A stretch of 64,000 bases of DNA from Kribbella aluminosa (lineage in GTDB: Bacteria > Actinomycetota > Actinomycetes > Propionibacteriales > Kribbellaceae): NCBI RefSeq assembly GCF_017876295.1, contig NZ_JAGINT010000001.1, positions 4,360,898 through 4,424,897 on the forward strand, given 5' to 3'. The translations under genes were made by a program, and so were the position numbers. The stretch's first letter is position 1. Each line of letters begins with the position of its first letter. The notes below the pieces were generated by a model. It was not told the origin of the DNA. It did not search any database and was given only the letters and a program-made list of their open reading frames with translations. Of the stretch, positions 58,617 to 64,000 are shown in pieces.

Positions 58617-60611
58617 TCAACGTGCGGGCGCGCGTGAGATTCCGGGACTTTGAGACAGTCCGTGGACAGTTACGGTGAGTGATCTTGTGGCCGGTTGGCG
58701 GGGTCTCCGCCGGTGTCTCCTTCCGGGGTCGGGCCGGTGCTGTCGGCGGGCCGGTCGGCAGGGGTCGCCTGCCGGGGGCCTGACGGCTCGCCAGCGGCCA
58801 TAGCTGGGGCTCGCGATGGTGGTATCGGCCTGACCGGCTTTCAGGCGCTTGTAGACCCACGCTCGGCCCTTGCCGGTCGCGTCCTGCAAGACGCCTGCGG
58901 TGACCCCCTCCGGTGGGGCGTCTCGCAGGGTCGCCCAGAGCGCCATTTCCGGGCCTGACACGGTCGCGGGTGCCCCGATGGTCTCCGGACCCCCTGACAG
59001 GCGCTGAGAACGGCTCTCAGGGCGTCCGGTGCCTGCTGTGTCGGCAAGCTGGTCGGCTGCTGAGCCGGGACGGGCGTAGGTGGTCGCGGTCTCGGTCACG
59101 TCGGCATCGGTGATCAGATACGCGCGTCCACGGCGGGGTGTGTCCATTCCCGGACCGGACACAAAGAATTTCCCCGGTCCGTCGAACTTCGTTGCATCCC
59201 AACCCGCCGAGAGTTTCCCGACACCCAAGATCAGGTCGACGTCGGGACGCTCATTCACCCGCAGACAGAACCTGATATTCATTTGGGACCGCAGCGCCGA
59301 CGATTCACCCATCGCCTTTTGAGTCGGCCGCTGAGTAGCGATCAACAGGACTACCGCAACAGCACGGCCACGCCGGGAGATTGAATCCGCCAATCGTTGG
59401 GCTTTCTTCGACAGTTCCGCGTATTCATCGATGATGATAAACAGTTGCGGTGCATCGAATTTCGGATACCACTCACGCCGGCCTCGGCCCATTAGAAATT
59501 CCGCGCGTTTCTCCAATTCATCTACACCGGCTTGTAGTAGCCGTTCGGCGGAATCGTTATCGGTGGCCAGAATTTGCAGGACGCTCGACCAGGGCGCTAG
59601 CTCCATTCCCTTTTTCAGGTCGATGCCCCAGGCAATGGCATCGCCGCATTCTGCGATCCGTGCCAGGATCACGTTCAGCAGCCCGGATTTGCCGGAGTCG
59701 GTAGCGCCACCGATCAGGACATGCTTTCGCAGCAGCGGAACCGTGATCGGTGCGCCGTCTTCGAATACCCCGACCGTGACCGGCTGAGTGATCGACGCGC
59801 GGGATTTCCCGACGACTGGCACGGCGCGTGGTTCCCACACAATGGGTTGTGCGTGGGGGTCGGTCTCGACTAGTCGCAATGTGAATTGCGATGCGTCGTC
59901 GGTGACCGGTTCGGCGCGTGTTCCACCGATCCGGGCACCCAATGCCGATTCCAATTCGGGTAGCGCCTTGACTACGTCCGAATAGGTTTGGCCGCGCCGG
60001 AGTTTGATTCTCGCGGTCCAACCCCATTTGTCCATTACCGCTGACACCATCCGTGCGCCGGTCAGTCCGGCCGCGTCGGCAGTGTCGGGGAAATGGTCCC
60101 GAATGATCCGGACCCGGGTAAGGCGTCGCCTGTCTTCCCGCCACAACCACGGCACCGCGAAAACCCCGGTACCGATGATGGCAAAGGATTCCATCGGGCC
60201 AGCGGTCGCGCCGTGAATCGTCGCAGCGGTCAGCCACTGCGTCACAAACGCGATGAATCCCGCTCCCCACACACGGACACGCCACCTCTCCAATAGCGGG
60301 AAGCGTGCCAGCACCTTTGCCGGACGGACTGCCAGCACCACAATTCCGGCGATACCGGCCAGCACGATCAACGGCCACCAATTCGGGTGGACCTTGTGCA
60401 GCCACGAACCGGCCAGCAAACAACCGGCCAGCCAATACAACGGGGCGAGCTCGGCCCGGTAGCGCCACAGCAACCGGCCGACATGCCCGATCAGATAGAA
60501 CGGCTCACTACCCGATCCGTAATGAACCGGCACTATCCACAAATCATCTCTCCGGCCATAGCGGCCGGGGCGGCCCCGTCGGTGAGACGGGACCGCGCCA
60601 CGACGACGCAT
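58617..60611 (-). CDS. FtsK/SpoIIIE-type DNA translocase (TraB/TraSA-like)
   Basis: The 664-aa protein has about four membrane helices (55-160), then an FtsK-like motor with Walker A GGATDSGKS (301-309) and Walker B LFIIIDEYAEL, and a C-terminal winged-helix-like end (GVLQDATGKGRAWVYKRL). Proteins of this kind move double-stranded DNA between mycelial cells in actinomycete conjugative elements. The ATG at 60611 overlaps the upstream stop (TGATG). The last ~60 residues are Pro/Arg-rich. Confidence 0.88.
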   Translation of the reverse strand: MRRRGAVPSHRRGRPGRYGRRDDLWIVPVHYGSGSEPFYLIGHVGRLLWRYRAELAPLYWLAGCLLAGSWLHKVHPNWWPLIVLAGIAGIVVLAVRPAKVLARFPLLERWRVRVWGAGFIAFVTQWLTAATIHGATAGPMESFAIIGTGVFAVPWLWREDRRRLTRVRIIRDHFPDTADAAGLTGARMVSAVMDKWGWTARIKLRRGQTYSDVVKALPELESALGARIGGTRAEPVTDDASQFTLRLVETDPHAQPIVWEPRAVPVVGKSRASITQPVTVGVFEDGAPITVPLLRKHVLIGGATDSGKSGLLNVILARIAECGDAIAWGIDLKKGMELAPWSSVLQILATDNDSAERLLQAGVDELEKRAEFLMGRGRREWYPKFDAPQLFIIIDEYAELSKKAQRLADSISRRGRAVAVVLLIATQRPTQKAMGESSALRSQMNIRFCLRVNERPDVDLILGVGKLSAGWDATKFDGPGKFFVSGPGMDTPRRGRAYLITDADVTETATTYARPGSAADQLADTAGTGRPESRSQRLSGGPETIGAPATVSGPEMALWATLRDAPPEGVTAGVLQDATGKGRAWVYKRLKAGQADTTIASPSYGRWRAVRPPAGDPCRPARRQHRPDPGRRHRRRPRQPATRSLTVTVHGLSQSPGISRAPAR

Positions 60612-60958
60612 CAAAGAGATTCACCTCCCCAAAACCGCAGGGGAAGAACTTCCGCCAATGGGTGGAACGGCGGAGGCGCTGCAAGCGCATCCGTCACGTA
60701 AAGCCACGGCGAATCCAGCGCCCATACCGAAGCCGTGCTCGGCTCGTTTTCGACCGCTGCCAGCAGACCGGCGCGGCAGGAAGCTTCAAGGATTTGATAG
60801 CGGGACCGAAGCCGTTTGATCTCGCGGACCAAGTCGGGCACATCGGCCGAAGAAATAATGAATGCATCAACCCCGGCATCGCGAGGGAGATTCATCGGGG
60901 GCACGCGCAAAGTCGCCTCAAATCGGGCGCGGGCTCCGTCTACTTGCTCAAGAGACAT
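60611..60958 (-). CDS. Hypothetical protein coupled to the translocase
   Basis: The 115-aa protein (MSLEQVDGARARFEATLRVP) has a central helical, charged segment (DVPDLVREIKRLRSRYQILE) and a hydrophobic C-terminal half. Its stop overlaps the translocase start, so it probably works with it. No family recognised. Confidence 0.6.
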   Translation of the reverse strand: MSLEQVDGARARFEATLRVPPMNLPRDAGVDAFIISSADVPDLVREIKRLRSRYQILEASCRAGLLAAVENEPSTASVWALDSPWLYVTDALAAPPPFHPLAEVLPLRFWGGESL

Positions 60959-60988
60959 ACTGCGTGAATACGGAACGTTCAGGACAAA

Positions 60989-61033
60989 TCACCACCAATT
61001 ATTCAGGAAGCACAACGGATAGGTTTCAGTCAT
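60989..61033 (-). CDS. Possible 14-aa upstream peptide
   Basis: GAGAGGAG lies 7 bases before ATG, which opens MTETYPLCFLNNWW and then stops, 31 bases before the 115-aa gene. The ribosome binding site is among the best in the element, but the peptide is tiny. It may be a leader or a chance frame. Confidence 0.3.
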   Translation of the reverse strand: MTETYPLCFLNNWW

Positions 61034-61077
61034 GCGGTTACTCCTCTCAACTCGACTACATGGATAGTTCGGGGAAT

Positions 61078-61116
61078 GGTCGGGCCAATACTCCTCCCCA
61101 AGAAAGTGGCCCGACC
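61078..61116 (-). terminator. Hairpin between transfer-operon genes
   Basis: GGTCGGGCCA and TGGCCCGACC form a perfect 10-bp stem with a 19-base loop, between the small membrane protein and the translocase group. Confidence 0.55.
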
Positions 61117-61151
61117 GTGTCAGCTACTCAAGCCGCCTTAGTGCCTACTTC

Positions 61152-61331
61152 TCACTTGGCACCCAGGAACTCCGACAGGAACTGCCGGATATACGGCGCG
61201 AACTCGCTAGACGCCAGGAAGAACCCGAACAACACACAAATCACAGCCTGAATCAACGTCAGGCTTGTGTATCGGATCAACACAAAGACGCCAACAGCAA
61301 ACGTCAGCAGCAGCGACACCGAAATAATCAG
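61152..61331 (-). CDS. Small two-helix membrane protein, non-ATG start
   Basis: A frame of about 59 codons encodes IISVSLLLTFAVGVFVLI, RYTSLTL, then a second helix IQAVICVLFGFFLASS and FAPYIRQFLSEFLGAK. Small proteins of this plan are common near the translocase in actinomycete conjugative elements and may be spread or pore factors. AGGGGGTGAT lies upstream, placing the start at CTG 61331 or GTG 61319. The ATG at 61338 opens a different, unlikely frame. Confidence 0.55.
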   Translation of the reverse strand: MIISVSLLLTFAVGVFVLIRYTSLTLIQAVICVLFGFFLASSEFAPYIRQFLSEFLGAK

Positions 61332-61403
61332 TACTCATCACCCCCTCTCGATCTCCTCGAATATGAGAGAGAGGGCGACCCCGTTGACTGCCGGTCGTGA
61401 GGC

Positions 61404-61541
61404 TTACCGGCAACCGTTGGCACGGTCATTCCGCACGAAGCGGTAACGCCGTACACACTTCTCACAGCCAGCTCGGCCCTTGGCTTTCCGCGCACCACAC
61501 GCGCAGCGAGTCGAGAACCACACACGCTGACTAAAACGCAA
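61404..61541 (-). CDS. 45-aa zinc-ribbon protein of the mobile element
   Basis: A TTG start with GAGGAGGT 6 bases upstream opens RFSQRVWFSTRCACGARKAK and then GRAGCEKCVRRYRFV. The CxC and CxxC pairs look like a small zinc ribbon, a type often seen in actinomycete phages and integrative elements. The likely role is DNA or RNA binding. It overlaps unlikely longer frames in other phases. Confidence 0.6.
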   Translation of the reverse strand: MRFSQRVWFSTRCACGARKAKGRAGCEKCVRRYRFVRNDRANGCR

Positions 61542-61553
61542 GTAACCACCTCC

Positions 61554-61787
61554 TCAAAGAGTCATTCGGTGGGGACCAGTTCCCCTTGACACCACCCAGT
61601 CCAGCACACCTGAGCAGACCGCGTCAGACACCCTGTGGATAACCTCCACCTGACGCCTTGGATGCTCTGGGCAACCACCTCCAATCTGCTGAACGGGGGA
61701 GCCATCCTTGCCCCAAGCAACGGAATAAATCAAGACCAACCAGTCTCGGTTGCAGGAAGTTGCAATTCCCGTACACCTGCCTGTCAA
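61554..61787 (-). CDS. Doubtful small protein upstream of the zinc-ribbon gene
   Basis: An open frame of 77 codons from a TTG ends in TGAGGAGG, so its stop would overlap the zinc-ribbon ribosome binding site, as coupled genes do. There is no good binding site of its own and its codon use shows no bias. The TTGACA at its start could instead be a promoter -35. Confidence 0.25.
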   Translation of the reverse strand: MTGRCTGIATSCNRDWLVLIYSVAWGKDGSPVQQIGGGCPEHPRRQVEVIHRVSDAVCSGVLDWVVSRGTGPHRMTL

Positions 61788-61866
61788 CCCCTTAACGCTT
61801 GAATGCCATAGCCATCTGCACCCGCGCTTGCACGTGCATCTGCACGGCCATTGCCCGGAGCAACAA

Positions 61867-61942
61867 GTAACCCGCGACCGCCACGGAGTACCTACCTCTC
61901 GGGGGAAAGGTAGGTACTCCGTGAGTTGCGGTCACGGGTTAC
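61867..61942. other. Long imperfect hairpin in the element
   Basis: The left arm (GTAACCCGCGACCGCC, ACGGAGTACCTACCT) matches the reverse complement of the right arm with two mismatches and a 3-4 base bulge; the inner 16 pairs are perfect around a 10-base loop. GCAACA and TGTTGC extend it outward. The size exceeds a normal terminator. It could be a replication or transfer origin structure, a small RNA or a strong bidirectional terminator. Confidence 0.75.
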
Positions 61943-62174
61943 GAGATCAGGTGTTGCTATTCAGTTAGGCAATCCCCCGCTCGCTGTGAAGTGCCATACG
62001 CAGGGGTCAGGCGCGAGCGGAGGATTGCGTCTTGGAAACGGCGGGGCGGGCGTGGCTCTCTTTCCCGTCGGGCGGAATGGTCACACCACACCGCGCCCCG
62101 CCGAAGTCAGGGTGACCGGGTAACAATCGGGAAGGCTCGCCCCTTCCCCTTGCACACCAACCACCCTGACGGGT
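61943..62174. other. Non-coding stretch of the element
   Basis: No supported gene or clear repeat is seen beyond short GC-rich inverted segments. It separates the long hairpin from the resolvase-like gene and may hold the promoter region of the transfer genes. Confidence 0.4.
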
Positions 62175-62531
62175 CTATTCGACGTGTCCGGCAATCAACA
62201 CCTCTACGCCGTAGCTATGGAAGGCTTTCAGTACGTCCAGCGGGTTATCTCCGAGTCCCGCTAGGTGATGCACGCCAGGCATGATAAGGACGTTTCCCGT
62301 AGACGCTTGGAACTTCGCATTCATAGCCGCAAAAGCGTTCGGCACCGTCTCCGGTTTCTCCTCAAAAATCTCGTTTACCACTAGCCCCCGCGACCTAGCG
62401 AAGCTAATCAGTCCGTCGCGAGCACGGCGCATTTCCGTTGCGCTCATCAGCGGAAATTCGCGTATGTAAACAGCGACGAACGGCTCTTTCTTTTCCACTA
62501 TCTCCATGATTTCCCCGTGAACTAGCTTCAT
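62175..62531 (-). CDS. Resolvase-like domain protein
   Basis: The 118-aa protein has the order of a resolvase N-terminal fold: VAVYIREF strand, ARDGLISFARSRGLVVNEIF helix and strand, then VLIMPGVHHLAGLGDNPLDV and a final VEVLIAGHVE strand. The Arg of YIR is present, but the catalytic Ser region is unlike active recombinases and no DNA-binding domain follows. It may regulate or act as an excision accessory factor. The ATG overlaps the upstream stop (ATGA). Confidence 0.55.
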   Translation of the reverse strand: MKLVHGEIMEIVEKKEPFVAVYIREFPLMSATEMRRARDGLISFARSRGLVVNEIFEEKPETVPNAFAAMNAKFQASTGNVLIMPGVHHLAGLGDNPLDVLKAFHSYGVEVLIAGHVE

Positions 62532-62767
62532 TCGCCTACCCCGATGCATTCGCGTCGATTCAGGATCGGCCAACCTTTGCTGTCGCGCTCCGGTTGCTTC
62601 GGTTGCTTGAGAGACGACGCCGAGATATCCGGCCCGTCATCGATCCACTCAATTTCTGTTGCGCCATCGTGGCCATGAGCGGCAATCAAGTCCAAGATGC
62701 CCGACCAAACCGAGGTGGCGGAGGGATGGCCTGGCCAGTGCAAAGCCACTGCGCCCGATGACCACAA
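62528..62767 (-). CDS. Small hypothetical protein in the element operon
   Basis: A TTG start with GGAGGGG upstream opens MWSSGAVALHWPGHPSATSV; the 79-aa product continues to SKGWPILNRRECIGVGE. No family recognised. Coupling by overlap to the resolvase-like gene supports it. Confidence 0.5.
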   Translation of the reverse strand: MWSSGAVALHWPGHPSATSVWSGILDLIAAHGHDGATEIEWIDDGPDISASSLKQPKQPERDSKGWPILNRRECIGVGE

Positions 62768-62813
62768 TGTCCCCTCCGCAACTAAGCCGGTTCCTGAGAC
62801 GCCCGAAATGTCT

Positions 62814-62897
62814 TTATGCCGGACCAGCAGGAAACGGCGCGGCAGGCTCCGGGCCGGACTCGATGAGTGCGCCCACTTCCTGACTGCCGGTCAACAT
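62814..62897 (-). CDS. Possible 27-aa peptide at the operon start
   Basis: GGAGTGGTG directly precedes the ATG of MLTGSQEVGALIESGPEPAA, which ends PFPAGPA. It is the first frame of the minus-strand operon. Real or chance cannot be settled. Confidence 0.3.
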   Translation of the reverse strand: MLTGSQEVGALIESGPEPAAPFPAGPA

Positions 62898-63078
62898 CAC
62901 CACTCCACACCGCGAGACATCCAAGACCTCCTATGTGTGGCTGTTCGGCGGATGCCCCGTCCGACTCACCGGCCCGACAGGGGTATTGCTCAATCACCGT
63001 GACAGTCAGTGAGGCCGCTTGACACCTGTGTGATGGGGGGAGTCTGGACGGGCTCGTGGGCAGGTGTCGCTGCAGTTG

Positions 63079-63098
63079 CCCATCCAGATGGGTAGAGT
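63079..63098 (+). promoter_or_regulatory. Operator and -10 of the HTH gene
   Basis: CCCATC and GATGGG form a perfect 6-bp inverted repeat with a 2-base spacer, and TAGAGT follows at once. Further upstream GACACCTG (63021-63028) and CAGGTGTC (63061-63068) are complementary. The gap is divergent, so both transcription units may be controlled here. Confidence 0.45.
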
Positions 63099-63138
63099 GG
63101 AGGAATCAGGCATAGAAGCGTGAAAGGTCAACAAAGTC

Positions 63139-63960
63139 ATGGGAATCTCGACATCATCGGATGTGTCAGCCCAAAGTCCGCAGAAGCGCGGTAGGGAATT
63201 AGCTTCACAGGGAAAGAAGCTTTGGGCGCAGATGGGTTCTGTAAAGGCTGCGGCCACGGAGCTGATGTCGCGATACCCTGAGGTTCCGAGTCTTCAGGCT
63301 TTCAGGTACGCCGCAGGTCTATCTCAAGATCATGCGGCCGCGCGCTATAACGAAGTCACCGGGAATCAAACTTCCCTAGGTGGCACGACAATCAATGCCT
63401 GGGAATCATGGGCGAGAGTGCGTGGCAATGGGTCGCCGCCGTCGATTTCTAGCCTGTTGATCTTGTGTTCTGCTTATGGCAGGGGTCCGATGGGTATCTC
63501 GGATGAGGAAATCACTCCCGCAGATCTTATCGCGGAGGTTAGTCGTACGAAGGTAGGGATTGAGGATCAATTGGTTGAAGCTTTACAAGCGACTGACCTA
63601 GGCAGTCAGGGTGGCCAATCCACCTTGAGAAGAAAGTTCGCGGTATTGAGGCCCCAAGCGCGTACGATAGATCATTATGCGAGGTCGGCAGGATTTCATC
63701 ATCTCGGCTCCAGGTCGGAGAGGGAATCTGAAATCAACTATTCGTGCCGAAACTCGACGGGAGGACGTTGGACTCAGTGGACAACCTGTGGTATGGCGTT
63801 AGTAGAAGTCTATGCAGCAGATCAGAATCTCGGAAGCGTTAGACGTGGGGACGCTAAATGTTGGCGGTACAATGAGGCCGGAAGTATGGTAGTATTGATC
63901 GTCACGGTTTACGCGGTGCCCTATTGGGTACTCGCGGTGCAATACAGTCGCGAGGGATAG
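63139..63960 (+). CDS. HTH (XRE-like) regulator of the element
   Basis: The 273-aa protein has an atypical helix-turn-helix near residues 53-92 (LQAFRYAAGLSQDHAAARYN; GTTINAWESW), a form frequent in actinomycete regulators, and an unknown C-terminal half with cysteines. Its codon use is clearly less GC-rich than the chromosome. Position, divergent to the transfer operon and behind a palindrome, suggests it is the element's repressor. Confidence 0.7.
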   Translation: MGISTSSDVSAQSPQKRGRELASQGKKLWAQMGSVKAAATELMSRYPEVPSLQAFRYAAGLSQDHAAARYNEVTGNQTSLGGTTINAWESWARVRGNGSPPSISSLLILCSAYGRGPMGISDEEITPADLIAEVSRTKVGIEDQLVEALQATDLGSQGGQSTLRRKFAVLRPQARTIDHYARSAGFHHLGSRSERESEINYSCRNSTGGRWTQWTTCGMALVEVYAADQNLGSVRRGDAKCWRYNEAGSMVVLIVTVYAVPYWVLAVQYSREG

Positions 63961-64000
63961 AGCTTGACAAGTTTTAATCTTTTCCAGAGACGGAGGATGC

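Noticed and set aside
58617..60614. TTG start at 60614 for the translocase
   Set aside because: The ATG at 60611 overlaps the upstream stop as TGATG and is the more likely start.
61207..61413. 68-codon minus-strand frame opening at ATG 61338 (MSTDYFGV)
   Set aside because: It is out of phase with a far more convincing two-helix membrane protein and its ATG is too close to the ribosome binding site.

Overview
The window is high-GC DNA with strong G/C third-position bias from an actinobacterium. Several features fit this: a PIM-lipid gene set beside thrS in an order close to that of mycobacteria, a FusA2-type EF-G, PAC2 and DUF2207 proteins, a ZTP riboswitch before glyA, and many probable leaderless genes with a TANNNT hexamer 6-7 bases before the start codon. 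I favour the Propionibacteriales, perhaps a Kribbella-like genome, but the genus is inference. From about 56.55 kb the base composition falls and codon use changes, which marks a mobile element.

Region by region: (1) 0-4 kb has the end of a MaoC-type gene, a short second thrS behind a threonine-attenuator leader, tesB and a PAC2 gene. (2) 3.9-11.5 kb has a 2-hydroxyacid dehydrogenase and a DUF2264 protein behind a LacI-type operator, a ferritin, and two tandem DUF2207 membrane proteins. (3) 11.6-16.3 kb has fusA2 and an overlapping operon of a membrane protein, a TPR protein and an AAA+ ATPase. (4) 16.4-23 kb has HIT, pimA, patA, pgsA, a lipoprotein gene, a second HIT gene and full-length thrS. 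(5) 23-28.4 kb has a MinD/ParA-like ATPase, a GntR-LacI regulator, a GT39 protein and a GNAT protein. (6) 28.8-39.7 kb is bounded by two near-identical 450-bp inverted copies of a tRNA Gly-Cys-Val cluster; about 10 kb of accessory regulators, an ABC exporter and enzymes lie between them. (7) 39.7-48.3 kb has an SDR, rsgA, yihY, an aidB-like gene, glyA, and a divergent MFS/MarR pair. (8) 48.3-56.5 kb is accessory: a hypothetical gene, a broken DUF6624 gene, two overlapping tyrosine recombinase genes, and two neighbouring TetR-methyltransferase units. (9) 56.4-64 kb starts with an ABC ATPase gene cut off just after Walker A. A serine recombinase follows, then genes typical of an actinomycete integrative conjugative element: an FtsK/TraB-like translocase, small membrane and zinc-ribbon proteins, a resolvase-like protein and an HTH regulator. 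This element runs past the right edge.

Five genes (both thrS copies, a DUF6624 gene, a TetR gene and the serine recombinase) carry single-base frameshifts, mostly in short G/C runs. Two frameshifted threonyl-tRNA synthetases in one genome would be hard to survive, so at least part of this is probably sequencing error.

The items most worth following up are the threonine-codon leader peptide, the invertible tRNA-flanked segment, the overlapping divergent leaderless promoters at yihY/aidB, the AAA+/TPR/membrane operon, the 13-bp repeats beside the ECF sigma gene, and the serine-integrase element with its 76-base hairpin.
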